The notes beneath the pieces were generated by a model. The model saw nothing but the letters and a program-made list of their open reading frames with translations. It was not told the origin of the DNA and searched no databases. The position numbers and the translations under genes were made by a program. DNA of 64,000 bases from Halomonas sp. MCCC 1A13316 (GTDB lineage Bacteria; Pseudomonadota; Gammaproteobacteria; Pseudomonadales; Halomonadaceae): positions 1,798,001-1,862,000 of the forward strand of contig NZ_CP053382.1 in the NCBI RefSeq assembly GCF_014931605.1, read 5' to 3'. Numbering within the stretch: position 1 is the first letter of the stretch; each line of letters begins with the position of its first letter. This document shows, piece by piece, positions 26,181 to 35,033 of the stretch.

Positions 26181-27710
26181 TCAGCCGAGGGCTCTTGCAC
26201 TGCGGCGCTGGGTCTTGTCGTCGTACATGCGATTGTCAGCCAGAGTCAGCACATCCTGGGCGGGCACTTCGGTGGAACTGGCTGTGCCCATGCTCAAGCG
26301 AAGCTGCACCTCTACGTTCTCGCCGTGCGTGGAGGTGACGATGCACCGCTGGCCCTCCAGGTGGGCCCTGATCAGTGCAACAAGGCGATTGGGTGCCGCC
26401 AGGTCCGCGGAAGGGAACAAGATGACGAATTCGTCACCGCCATAACGTGCGAGGACGTCATCTTCGCGGCACTTCATCTTCAAGCGCTCGGCAACGGCGG
26501 TGATCAACTGGTCGCCCGCTACGTGGCCATATTGGTCGTTGATCTTCTTGAGTCCGTCGACATCCATCATCAAGACGGCGAAATCCAGACCCGGTGGCTG
26601 TGCCTTGGCCTGAATGCTCCATTGCAGCGCCGATTCGAAGAAGCCACGATTGTAGAGCTCGGTCAGGCCATCGCGTTCCGCCGTCTTCTTCAGCTCCAAG
26701 TGGAGCAGCTTGTTTTCGGTGGCTGCCGCCAATTGATCGGCGAACAGAGTCAGCATGCGTTCCAGCGCACCGTCCAGCTTGGGCGCTCGCACGATCAGCC
26801 ACCCATCGTAAATGCTGAGTCGTCCTGCCATGGGCGTGGCGTACAGTTGCTCGCCGACAGTGGTGTCGCGCAGCTTGACCGTATTCTCCTGTCGTTCATG
26901 AAGCGTCGCCAACAGGCTGCCGAGGCGGCGCTCATCCTCCGCGCCGAGTCGAAGTCCGGCGACAGCCGCATAGCGCGTCACTTCAGGGCGTTGCCGCTCC
27001 TGCAGGAACACGGCAAACCCGTACTCGGGGAAATCTGCATGCAGATGCTTCAGCGAATCGTCCAGTAGGGTATGGATGTTCGAGGCACGATTGGCCACGA
27101 CGCCAAGCTGGAGCAGTGCATGAAAGACCCGATTCTGGAACTTGATCTCGACGATATTGCGGCCGATCTTGCGGTTCTGCCCGTACATCACGTGGGCGAT
27201 CGCCAGGAAATATATCACTGCACCGGCACCTTGGTAGATATCCAGCCCGGTGCTGACGTACGGCCTGAAACCGAACCCGGTCAAGGCGCTCCAGCCCAGT
27301 GCGCCGCCGGCAAACAGCGCCATGGAGGCCGCCATTCGACGTGGGCCGCCGATGACCATGTTGTTCATGAAGCAGGCAAGGCTGATCGTGACGGTGGCCA
27401 GCACATAGAAATCGAGCACACTGCACCAGGCACCGAACAAAAGGCTGTCGAAATAGAGATTCCTGAATTCGGCGCGCTTTGAGTCGTGAGCCACGGCAGC
27501 GTGGCCGTACGCGACGGCTGGCCATAGCAGCAGGAGTAGCGCCGGCAGGATCAGCGACCAGCCGCTGCCTTCCTCCCAGGCAATCCATAGCGTGGTTCCG
27601 AAGGTATGGCAAAAGGCGAAGGCGCGTGGGGCCAGTGTCGCCAGAGCGAGACGATGGGGGGGCTTGAGAAGGGACCGTGCCCGAGTTGAAAGCGATTTGA
27701 TATCTAGCAT
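26181..27710 (-). CDS. MASE2-domain diguanylate cyclase
   Basis: 509 residues. The N-terminal about 180 residues form a MASE2 membrane sensor (several hydrophobic spans; ALATLAPRAFAFCHTFGTTL at the start). A GAF-like region spans about 200-350, then GGDEF with the active loop exactly GGDEF at 424-428 and an intact inhibitory RxxD (REDD) five residues before it. It should be an active, product-inhibited cyclic-di-GMP synthase at the inner membrane. The resemblance to the AdrA/DgcC class is limited to the MASE2-GGDEF plan. Confidence 0.87.
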   Translation of the reverse strand: MLDIKSLSTRARSLLKPPHRLALATLAPRAFAFCHTFGTTLWIAWEEGSGWSLILPALLLLLWPAVAYGHAAVAHDSKRAEFRNLYFDSLLFGAWCSVLDFYVLATVTISLACFMNNMVIGGPRRMAASMALFAGGALGWSALTGFGFRPYVSTGLDIYQGAGAVIYFLAIAHVMYGQNRKIGRNIVEIKFQNRVFHALLQLGVVANRASNIHTLLDDSLKHLHADFPEYGFAVFLQERQRPEVTRYAAVAGLRLGAEDERRLGSLLATLHERQENTVKLRDTTVGEQLYATPMAGRLSIYDGWLIVRAPKLDGALERMLTLFADQLAAATENKLLHLELKKTAERDGLTELYNRGFFESALQWSIQAKAQPPGLDFAVLMMDVDGLKKINDQYGHVAGDQLITAVAERLKMKCREDDVLARYGGDEFVILFPSADLAAPNRLVALIRAHLEGQRCIVTSTHGENVEVQLRLSMGTASSTEVPAQDVLTLADNRMYDDKTQRRSARALG

Positions 27711-27951
27711 GCCCGCCTAGGCCGTCTGCCCGCTCGCTGCAGGCAGGACGACATCGATTCGTTAGAGTTATGAGCCGTTTAAAACGCTCTTGCCAGTAGC
27801 CTAACACTGGCGGGAATGGCTGGCATCAACATGACTCATTGCCGCACAGGTCGGCAACCTGTGCCTGGTCGCCATACTGCCGCGACAAGCAGGTGGCAGC
27901 GCCGCCCGGCGAGCGCTATCTTGGGAGTTCGATTTCCCTCGGAACCCCACC

Positions 27952-28785
27952 ATGTCGGATGTCACCAAGCCCCTGTTCTGGCGCGACCCGCGCATGCCTC
28001 ACGTGGAGTTGCGCAAGGTCGATGACGGCCGAAGGGTCTGCTACGCACCGCACAGCCATACGCATTGGTCACTGGGCGCTATTACCGCGGGGGAGAGTAC
28101 ATTTCGCTATCGGGAGGAACGTTACCACGTGCATGCCGGCACCCTGGTGATGATGAATCCCGACTGGATGCATGCCTGCAGCGCCATCGACGACCGGCCC
28201 TGGGCCTACCTGATGCTCTACGTCGATACCGATTGGCTGAGCGAGCTACGCTATCAGGCCGGATTGTTGGCGTCGCCACGTTGGCAGGATTTCACCACCG
28301 CCGTGATTCGCGCGCCCAAATGGTATGAAGGCTACTGCGATATGGCGGCCTGTCTGCTCGATCCGGCCCGCGACCTGCTCGACAGGCAAACGGTCGTGGT
28401 CGAATACCTCTCCGCTTTGATACACGAAATGGCCGGCCAGCCAGTGCAGCCATTGCCACTGGCCCCGGCGAACCTGCGGCAGCTTGCTGCCTACCTGGAC
28501 GCGCACGCAACGGAGGAAATCTCGCTGGACGACCTGTGCGAGCGCTCCGGCTACAGCCCCGGCCATCTGATTCGTGCCTTCAAGCGTCATTTCGGCTTCA
28601 CTCCTCATGCCTACCTGATCAATCGTCGCATCCAACAGGGCCAGCGCGAACTGAAAGGCGGCACGCCAATCGCCGAAGCGGCATTGAACGCCGGTTTCGC
28701 CGACCAACCCCACTTTCAGCGCACCTTCAAGCGCCTGGTAGCCGCCACGCCGAACCAGTATCGCCAACCGTCACTCGAGCAGTAG
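27952..28785 (+). CDS. AraC family transcriptional regulator
   Basis: 277 residues. An N-terminal cupin-type AraC binding domain (SHTHWSLGAITAGESTFRY, VHAGTLVMMNPDWMHAC) covers about residues 20-140. The C-terminal double helix-turn-helix covers 180-275 (ISLDDLCERSGYSPGHLIRA, then IAEAALNAGFADQPHFQRTF). The adjacent convergent LysE exporter gene shares its last 15 bases with this gene, a pairing common for AraC regulators that control an exporter. The effector is probably an amino acid or related compound. Confidence 0.87.
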   Translation: MSDVTKPLFWRDPRMPHVELRKVDDGRRVCYAPHSHTHWSLGAITAGESTFRYREERYHVHAGTLVMMNPDWMHACSAIDDRPWAYLMLYVDTDWLSELRYQAGLLASPRWQDFTTAVIRAPKWYEGYCDMAACLLDPARDLLDRQTVVVEYLSALIHEMAGQPVQPLPLAPANLRQLAAYLDAHATEEISLDDLCERSGYSPGHLIRAFKRHFGFTPHAYLINRRIQQGQRELKGGTPIAEAALNAGFADQPHFQRTFKRLVAATPNQYRQPSLEQ

Positions 28786-29364
28786 ATAGACACAGCTACC
28801 GGCAAGCAGCACCGCCAGCGTGCGGTTGACCACCACCAGCACGGCAGGCCGATGAAGGTAGCGACGCAGAAAGGCACCGGCATAGACCCAACTGCCCAGC
28901 GACAGCCAGCAGATAGGCAGATAGAGCGCGGCGAACAGCAACACCTGCTGCAGGTCACTGCCGCTGGTGTAGGCGCCGATGCCCGAGGCCGACGCCAGCC
29001 ACGCCTTGGGGTTTAGCCACTGCATCAGCGCACCGGCCATGAATCCCGGCGCACGCTGGGCTTCGCCTTCCGGCAGGCGGCCGTTGTCGCGAAACAGACG
29101 CACGCTCATATAGAGCAAGAAAGCCACCCCCGCCCAGCGCAGCGCCTGATCCAGTCCCGGTATGACCGTCAGCAGCGAGTAGAGCCCCAGCCCTACGGCA
29201 AAAAATAGCACCACGAAACCCAGCGTGGCCCCGGTCACGAACACCAGCCCCTGGGAGAGGGGATAGCGCGTGCCGCTGCTCAGGCACACCAGGTTCACCG
29301 GCCCCGGCGAGATCGAAGCGGCAAGGGCAAATGCCGACATTGGCAGAATCAGTGTAAGGCTCAT
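28771..29364 (-). CDS. LysE family translocator
   Basis: 197 residues with about six hydrophobic segments and the signature AASISPGPVNLVCLSSGTRY near the N-terminus plus QWLNPKAWLASASG mid-protein. It is an inner-membrane exporter, substrate unknown. Its 3' end overlaps that of the AraC regulator by 15 bases on the opposite strand, so full-length messages of the two would be antisense at their ends. It is the second LysE-type gene in the window and differs clearly from the one at 20238. Confidence 0.85.
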   Translation of the reverse strand: MSLTLILPMSAFALAASISPGPVNLVCLSSGTRYPLSQGLVFVTGATLGFVVLFFAVGLGLYSLLTVIPGLDQALRWAGVAFLLYMSVRLFRDNGRLPEGEAQRAPGFMAGALMQWLNPKAWLASASGIGAYTSGSDLQQVLLFAALYLPICWLSLGSWVYAGAFLRRYLHRPAVLVVVNRTLAVLLAGSCVYLLLE

Positions 29365-29473
29365 CGCGTCATTCTCCTGGGTAGCAATGAACCAAGCGTG
29401 CCGCAGCGACAGGGAGGCGGTATTGAAGGAAATTGAGGTGAATTAGGGGGCGGACAGGTATTGTGAAAGGAAG

Positions 29474-29499
29474 GCTACCGGCCGAAGCGGGCCGGTAGC
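29474..29499 (-). terminator. Terminator of the DJ-1 family gene
   Basis: A 10-bp perfect stem (GCTACCGGCC with GGCCGGTAGC) and 6-base loop lie 22-47 bases past the DJ-1 family stop on the minus strand, followed on that strand by CTTCCTTTC. Confidence 0.7.
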
Positions 29500-29520
29500 A
29501 GTTGCCTCGCGGGGGATCGT

Positions 29521-30207
29521 CTACTTACCCAGCGCCTTCAGCAGCAGCCGAGCCGTCGGCTCGGAGGAGGGTGGGTTCTGGCCGGTGATCAGCAGGCCAT
29601 CCTGACGGGTGTAGGGCGTGAAGACGTCGGCCTTGGAGTAGTGGGCACCGCCTTCTTTCAGTGCGTCTTCCACCAGGTGCGGCACGACCTCGGTGAGGCC
29701 CACGGCCTCTTCCTCTTCGTTGGTGAAACCTGTTACCTGGCGACCGCGAATGATGGGCTCGCCACTGGCATCTCGGGCATGGATCAAGGCGATAGGAGCG
29801 TGGCAAACGGCGGCCACCGGTTTTTGCTGCGCCCAGAAGGTTTCGATGAGGCGGATAGAATCCTTGTCCTCCACCAGATCCCAGAGCGGACCGTGGCCGC
29901 CAGGGTAGAAGACGGCATCGAAGTCGTCGGCACTGACTTCGCTCAAACGCCGGGTATTGGCCAGGGCTCGCTCGGCCTCGTCGTCCTGCTGGAAGCGGCG
30001 GGTCGCCTCGGTCTGGCTCTCCTCTGCATCGCTCTTCGGGTCCAGTGGCGGCTTGCCGCCCTTTGGCGAGGCCAGTACTACCTCGGCGCCGGCATCCAGG
30101 CAGGCGTAGTAGGGCGCTGCCAGCTCCTCCAGCCAGAAGCCGGTGGGCTCGCCGGTATCGCCGAGACGATCGTGCGAGGTAAGTACCATCAGAATGCGTG
30201 AACTCAT
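29521..30207 (-). CDS. DJ-1/PfpI family protein, Hsp31-like
   Basis: 228 residues. The class I glutamine amidotransferase-like fold is shown by YPGGHGPLWDLV with its conserved acid region and the nucleophile elbow AVCHAPIAL, where the cysteine is followed by His as in Hsp31/glyoxalase III proteins. Family members act as glutathione-independent glyoxalases, deglycases or holding chaperones in stress. A second gene on the same strand (DCC protein) lies 73 bases upstream. Single, soluble protein; start ATG follows GGAGT. Confidence 0.85.
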   Translation of the reverse strand: MSSRILMVLTSHDRLGDTGEPTGFWLEELAAPYYACLDAGAEVVLASPKGGKPPLDPKSDAEESQTEATRRFQQDDEAERALANTRRLSEVSADDFDAVFYPGGHGPLWDLVEDKDSIRLIETFWAQQKPVAAVCHAPIALIHARDASGEPIIRGRQVTGFTNEEEEAVGLTEVVPHLVEDALKEGGAHYSKADVFTPYTRQDGLLITGQNPPSSEPTARLLLKALGK

Positions 30208-30280
30208 GGGGACTCCTGTCGTGGTGGTTGGCTGTGTCCAACCTACAAGATAGCGGAGCAGCCGTAATCGAAAATCCGGC

Positions 30281-30706
30281 TCACTTGCGATCTAGATTGT
30301 CGATGGGGCCCTTACCCAGCGTTTTCAACAGCGCGCTCCGGCACTTCTTGAGCAGAGGATAGAGCCGCGCGGTGCGACCGGGGCTCGCAAACAGCCGATA
30401 CATCAGTCGATTGAACACGCCGCTGCGGGTGCCCAGCAGGCTGAGCCGATGCAGGGCTTCGCTGCCGTGGTACCAGCGCTCGCCGACCTGCAGGGCGAAG
30501 CCCTGGTCCAGGTCGACGTCCATGGCGGTGAGCTCTCGACGCGCTTCGCTCTCCTGCCTGGCGTCGATCAGCTCGAGTTCGCCGACCTCCTCGCGGATGC
30601 GCTGCCAACGTACGTAACGACGGCACATAGGGCACTCGCCGTCGTAAACCAGGCGAAGCCGACGACTCGATGGCTCGTGCAGGCGGGAATTTCTCGGTGC
30701 CGACAT
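30281..30706 (-). CDS. DCC thiol-disulfide oxidoreductase family protein (DUF393)
   Basis: 141 residues. The family-defining motif LVYDGECPMCRRYV (DxxCxxC) stands at residues 19-32 and gives the DCC family its name. The rest (IDARQE, GFALQVGERWYHGSEALH) fits the YuxK/DUF393 pattern. It is a thioredoxin-like small protein presumed to do thiol-disulfide exchange; its partner is unknown. The first 15 residues are basic and not a convincing signal peptide. It is upstream of the DJ-1 gene on the same strand. Confidence 0.85.
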   Translation of the reverse strand: MSAPRNSRLHEPSSRRLRLVYDGECPMCRRYVRWQRIREEVGELELIDARQESEARRELTAMDVDLDQGFALQVGERWYHGSEALHRLSLLGTRSGVFNRLMYRLFASPGRTARLYPLLKKCRSALLKTLGKGPIDNLDRK

Positions 30707-31122
30707 TAGCTATCCTGAGTCTGGAGATAAATGCTTCTCGATACTCGATTCTAGCAGGTGGTGGAAGTGCTCCGGACTTGGTGGTTCGTAACGTTCTATC
30801 AGGCAGTACCAGGGCGGCCATAGTCCTTAGCCCTTTGTCTATGTTGCTTTCAACGTTACTCAACGTTAAATTGCGTAAAGAAAGCCGCTGAGACGGTTCT
30901 GATGAAAAAGACACAAGTACGCAGGGAACTACCCGGTAACAACTTTACCGGGTAGATTCTTGTTTGGCCTCAGCCGATCCTCTCTCATCGCTACCCTTCC
31001 GATTCGTCTCATATTCCTCCAGGCTTCCTTGTTGTGCTACCGGTTGCCGAAAGGGCCTGGTCCGTGTGATAGACTGCGCGCCTCGGCCTGCGCCAGCAAC
31101 ACTTCCCCATCGGTAGCCCGTC
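30707..31122. other. 416-bp gap before the OsmC-YcaO gene, no protein gene seen
   Basis: No reading frame here looks like a protein. The gap has three AACGTT-containing repeats (near 30789, 30849 and 30859), including CAACGTTACTCAACGTTA, and then the strong hairpin at 30929-30955. It might encode a small RNA on the plus strand, or be leader and promoter for the fusion gene. Confidence 0.5.
30929..30964 (+). terminator. Strong hairpin with short T-rich tail, no upstream plus-strand gene
   Basis: CTACCCGGTAA and TTACCGGGTAG form an 11-bp perfect stem with loop CAACT, then ATTCTTGTTT. It looks like a Rho-independent terminator, but the gene to its left reads away from it. It could end a small RNA or act as an attenuator in the leader of the next gene. 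Confidence 0.55.
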
Positions 31123-33315
31123 ATGGAAATCAAAGTCAATTTTCTCGAAAACCTCAGGCTTGAAGCCAAGTTTGACGATTTCACCGTCATCACCGATCAG
31201 CCCATTCGCTACAAGGGCGACGGCTCGGCGCCAAGCCCCTTCGACTACTTCCTGGCATCCTCCGCGCTGTGTGCGGCCTACTTCGTGCGGGTGTACTGCA
31301 AGGCGCGCGACATCCCTACCGAGAACATCCGGCTCTCGCAGAACAACATTGTCGACCCCGAGAACCGCTACAACCAGATCTTCAAGATCCAGGTCGAGCT
31401 GCCGGAAGACATTTCCGAGAAGGACCGCGAAGGCATCCTGCGCTCCATCGACCGCTGCACGGTCAAGAAGGTGGTGCAGACCGGGCCGGACTTCCAGATC
31501 GAGACGGTAGAGAATCTCGACGAGGACGCCCAGGCGCTATTGATGGCCAAGCCCGACGAGGAGGCCTACACCTGGATCGAGGGCAAGGACCTGCCGCTGG
31601 AGCAGACCATCGCCAACATGTCGGGCATCCTCGCGGAGCTGGGCATGAAGATCGAGATCGCCTCCTGGCGCAACATCGTTCCCCACGTGTGGTCGCTGCA
31701 CATTCGCGACGCCGCCTCGCCGATGTGCTTCACCAACGGCAAGGGTGCCACCAAGGAGAGCGCGCTGTGCTCGGCGCTGGGCGAATTCATCGAGCGCCTG
31801 AGCTGCAACTTCTTCTATAACGACCAGTTCTTCGGTGAAGAGATCGCCAACAGCGCCTTCGTTCATTACCCCAACGAGGAGTGGTTCAAGCCCGGGCCCA
31901 ACGACGAACTGCCCGAAGGTATCCTCGACGCGTACACCCGCGAGATCTACGACCCGGAGGGCGAGCTTGCCGGCTCGAACTTGATCGACACCAATTCCGG
32001 CAAGACGGAGCGCGGCATCGTTGCCTTGCCCTTCGTACGTCAGTCGGACGGCGAGACGGTCTACTTCCCCTCCAACCTGATCGAGAACCTCTACCTCAGC
32101 AACGGCATGAGTGCCGGCAACACGCTGCAGGAAGCGCAGGTGCAGTGCCTCTCGGAGATTTTCGAGCGGGCCGTGAAGCGAGAAATCCTCGAGCAGGAGC
32201 TGGCGCTGCCGGACGTCCCAATGCATGTCCTCGGGCGCTACCCGGCCATTCTCGAAGGCGTCCAGGCGCTGGAGGCCCAGGGCTACCCAGTGCTGGTCAA
32301 GGATGCCTCCCTGGGCGGCCAGTTCCCGGTGATGTGCGTGACCCTGATGAACCCGCGCACCGGTGGCGTGTTCGCCTCCTTCGGCGCCCACCCCAGCTTC
32401 GAGGTGGCGCTGGAACGCAGCCTCACCGAGCTGCTGCAGGGTCGCAGCTTCGAGGGCTTGAACGACTTCCTGCCGCCGACCTTCAATTCCCAGGCTGTTG
32501 CCGAGCCGAACAACTTCGTCGAGCACTTCATCGACTCCTCGGGGCTTGTTTCGTGGCGCTTCTTCAGCGCGAAGAGCGACGACGAGTTCAGTGACTGGGA
32601 TTTCTCCGGCAGCAATGAAGAAGAAGCGGCGACGCTGTTCGGCATCCTCGAGGAGATGGGCAAGGAAGTTTACGTGGCCGTGCACGAGGACCTGGGTGCG
32701 CCGGTGTGCCGCATCCTGGTGCCGGGCTACTCCGAGGTCTACCCGGTGGACGACCTGGTCTGGGACAACACCAACATGGCCCTGGATTACCGCGAGGACA
32801 TCCTCAACCTCCACGCCCTGAACGACGGTCAACTGGCCGACCTGCTGGAGCGCCTGGAGGAGAGCCAGCTCGACGATCACATGGACATCATCACCCTGAT
32901 CGGTATCGAGTTCGACGAGAACACCGTATGGGGGCAGCTCACCATCCTCGAGCTGAAGCTGCTGATCAACCTAGCCCTGCAGCAGCATGAGGAGGCACTG
33001 GAGCGGGTCGAGATGTTCCAGCAGTACAACGACAACACCGTGGAGCGTGGCTTGTTCTACCAGGCCGTGGCCGCGGTGCTTGAGATCGTGCTCGACGACG
33101 AGTTGGAGCTCGACGACTTTATCGTCAATCTCACGCGCATGTTCGGCGAGCAGACCATGGCGGCCGTTGTCGGCTCGGTGAGCGGCGAGATGCGCTTCCA
33201 CGGCCTGACTCCGACCAACATGCAGCTCGAAGGTCTGGAGAAGCACCAGCGATTGATAGAGAGCTACAAGAAGCTGCACGCCCACCGTGCCGCGAGGGCA
33301 GGAGTGGCGTTGTAA
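31123..33315 (+). CDS. ycaO: OsmC-YcaO fusion protein
   Basis: 730 residues. The first 135 are an OsmC-like domain (PIRYKGDGSAPSPFDYFLAS with CAAYFVRVYC), and 150-560 form the YcaO ATP-binding domain (TNGKGATKESALCSALGEF and QCLSEIFERAVKREI), followed by a helical, TPR-like C-terminal region. YcaO enzymes activate backbone amides with ATP; Escherichia coli YcaO is linked to beta-methylthiolation of ribosomal protein S12 and lacks the OsmC part. There is no C-terminal proline-rich tail of azoline-forming YcaOs and no peptide precursor gene nearby, so this is the non-azoline type. The ribosome site is weak. Confidence 0.88.
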   Translation: MEIKVNFLENLRLEAKFDDFTVITDQPIRYKGDGSAPSPFDYFLASSALCAAYFVRVYCKARDIPTENIRLSQNNIVDPENRYNQIFKIQVELPEDISEKDREGILRSIDRCTVKKVVQTGPDFQIETVENLDEDAQALLMAKPDEEAYTWIEGKDLPLEQTIANMSGILAELGMKIEIASWRNIVPHVWSLHIRDAASPMCFTNGKGATKESALCSALGEFIERLSCNFFYNDQFFGEEIANSAFVHYPNEEWFKPGPNDELPEGILDAYTREIYDPEGELAGSNLIDTNSGKTERGIVALPFVRQSDGETVYFPSNLIENLYLSNGMSAGNTLQEAQVQCLSEIFERAVKREILEQELALPDVPMHVLGRYPAILEGVQALEAQGYPVLVKDASLGGQFPVMCVTLMNPRTGGVFASFGAHPSFEVALERSLTELLQGRSFEGLNDFLPPTFNSQAVAEPNNFVEHFIDSSGLVSWRFFSAKSDDEFSDWDFSGSNEEEAATLFGILEEMGKEVYVAVHEDLGAPVCRILVPGYSEVYPVDDLVWDNTNMALDYREDILNLHALNDGQLADLLERLEESQLDDHMDIITLIGIEFDENTVWGQLTILELKLLINLALQQHEEALERVEMFQQYNDNTVERGLFYQAVAAVLEIVLDDELELDDFIVNLTRMFGEQTMAAVVGSVSGEMRFHGLTPTNMQLEGLEKHQRLIESYKKLHAHRAARAGVAL

Positions 33316-33348
33316 GCCGCATTGCCGCCACCTTCGGCAACACGGAAG

Positions 33349-33384
33349 CGCCCCGGGCCATGAAGTAACTGGCTCGGGGCGTTG
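33349..33384 (+). terminator. Terminator of the OsmC-YcaO gene
   Basis: CGCCCCGGGCCA (33349-33360) pairs with TGGCTCGGGGCG (33370-33381), with one G-T pair and a 9-base loop, starting 34 bases after the stop and followed by TTGTGGTT. Confidence 0.75.
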
Positions 33385-33424
33385 TGGTTGGTAATACCTC
33401 ATTCCTACAACAAGAGTACATGAG

Positions 33425-33901
33425 ATGGAAAAAGTTGCGATATTCGTTGATGTCCAGAATGTCTACTACACCGTCAGGGAAGCGTACGGGCGCAATTTCG
33501 ACTACAACAAATTCTGGGCGAAAGCCACAACGGGAAGAGAGGTCGTCAAGGCCTTTGCCTACGCCATAGACAGGGGTGACCAGAAGCAGCGAGAGTTCCA
33601 GAATATTCTCAGGGCCATCGGGTTCGAGGTGAAGCTGAAACCCTATATCCAAAGATCGGACGGCTCCGCGAAAGGCGATTGGGATGTAGGTATCACTCTC
33701 GATGCCATCGAATACGCCGAGAAAGCAGACGTCATCGTACTGGTAACGGGAGATGGCGATTTTGACCTGCTGGTAAATAAGATTCGTAAAGTACATGGGA
33801 AAAAGGTCGAGGTCTATGGCGTACCTCAGTTCACCGCTGCTTCGCTAATGAGAGCGGCTAGTGAGTTCAAGCCAGTCGGGAAAGAGCTTCTCTTGATATG
33901 A
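33425..33901 (+). CDS. NYN domain (LabA/DUF88-type) protein
   Basis: 158 residues making a single NYN (PIN-like) nuclease-type domain. The conserved acids are in place: IFVDVQNVYYT (Asp9, Asn12), GDWDVGITLDAI, and LVTGDGDFDLLVNKI, with family-typical Gly/Asp. NYN proteins are Mg-dependent RNases or RNA-linked regulators. It sits alone in a patch of small genes that appear less GC-rich than the rest, with gaps of about 240 bp on the right. No strong ribosome site. Function and target are unknown. Confidence 0.85.
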   Translation: MEKVAIFVDVQNVYYTVREAYGRNFDYNKFWAKATTGREVVKAFAYAIDRGDQKQREFQNILRAIGFEVKLKPYIQRSDGSAKGDWDVGITLDAIEYAEKADVIVLVTGDGDFDLLVNKIRKVHGKKVEVYGVPQFTAASLMRAASEFKPVGKELLLI

Positions 33902-34145
33902 AATAGCTTTCCCTATTGAGTTGTCGCTCATGCATCGTTTCCTTTCTGTGCCTGAACCGTAACGTTGAGTGGCCTGCCTTTGGCCCGCTGCGCTCCCTGT
34001 CTCCGCTCGATCTGCTACGTTAGTCAATGGCATTGTTACATCGACAGGCGTTCATGCATGTTGGGGCTTTAGCGCAACACAGCGTTGAGTCGATAACAGA
34101 GCAAGCCTATCCACTAAAGGAAAGGTATTACATGCAGGAGGCAAC

Positions 34146-34496
34146 ATGCCAGAAATTGTAAAAACGGTTGCAGAGTGGGGTGTGACCATCACGGAGATCA
34201 CCGGCATCCTGATTATCGTTGGGGTAGCACTCCATGCGTTGGTATTTGTACCGCTCTTTCTGTTGAAAAACCATAAAACTGAAGAGATATATACCCAAGT
34301 TCGCCAGCGTCTCGGGCGGGGCATTCTGCTTGGCTTGGAATTCCTCGTGGCGGCAGACATCATTCATACTGTGGCGGTGGAGCTGACCTTCGAAACGGTG
34401 GGAATCCTGGCTATCATTGTCCTGATCCGTACCTTCCTCAGCTTCACGCTGGAAGTTGAGCTGTCCGGTCGCTGGCCTTGGCAGAAAAAGGAGTAG
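34146..34496 (+). CDS. DUF1622 family membrane protein
   Basis: 116 residues with three hydrophobic segments (about 18-42, 60-80 and 82-103). The DUF1622 core GILLGLEFLVAADIIHTVAVE and LIRTFLSFTLEVELSGRWPWQ is unmistakable. No function is known for the family. The start is fixed by GGAGG six bases before the ATG. It follows the NYN gene by 244 bases with no common promoter obvious, and precedes a GNAT protein. Confidence 0.85.
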   Translation: MPEIVKTVAEWGVTITEITGILIIVGVALHALVFVPLFLLKNHKTEEIYTQVRQRLGRGILLGLEFLVAADIIHTVAVELTFETVGILAIIVLIRTFLSFTLEVELSGRWPWQKKE

Positions 34497-34586
34497 CTGG
34501 TTCGACGCTCTTTGGATCCGTCTACTAAGAGGCCCAGCCGAGCCACCAAGGTAACCTAACCCGAACAAAGCAATAAGAGACTTTGC

Positions 34587-35033
34587 ATGAGCGAATTTCA
34601 AATTACAACGACAAACAAGCCCGCTGCAGCCGAACTGCACGCTCTGTTTCGGCAGACGAACTGGGCGGCGGACCGCACCCTCGAAGACATCGCCAGAATG
34701 ATTGAGTGCCTTAATGTCTTTGTCTGCATTCGCCAGAAAGGCAAGCTGATGGAGTTTGGAAGGGCCCTCACCGACGGGGTGTACCGAGCCCACCTCGATG
34801 ACATCGTGATCGATGCATATTCACGTGGCGCAGGGCTGGGTCAGATGCTTGTCGACTCGCTGCTGAAGCAGCTTATCAACGTAGAGGTGATATTTCTTAA
34901 CGCAGGGGATGACCTGGTACCGTTCTATTCCCGAAGCGGTTTCAAGCTCTTCAGAGGGAAAACGATGGTTCTTACGCGGGAAGGTCCTAGCGAAGCGACT
35001 CATGAACAACCCTCCGAGACCATCAGCAGCTAA
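34587..35033 (+). CDS. GNAT family N-acetyltransferase
   Basis: 148 residues. The GNAT acetyl-CoA loop is seen in DIVIDAYSRGAGLGQMLVDSL (RGxGLG near residue 81-86), followed by the beta-5/beta-6 segment FYSRSGFKLFRG. Substrate unknown. Ribosome site weak. The last 15 residues are hydrophilic and variable. It lies 90 bases after the DUF1622 gene on the same strand. Confidence 0.82.
   Translation: MSEFQITTTNKPAAAELHALFRQTNWAADRTLEDIARMIECLNVFVCIRQKGKLMEFGRALTDGVYRAHLDDIVIDAYSRGAGLGQMLVDSLLKQLINVEVIFLNAGDDLVPFYSRSGFKLFRGKTMVLTREGPSEATHEQPSETISS

Noticed and set aside
31537..32880. 447-residue minus-strand frame opposite OsmC-YcaO
   Set aside because: Antisense frame produced by GC-rich codon bias; no recognisable domain and no ribosome site.
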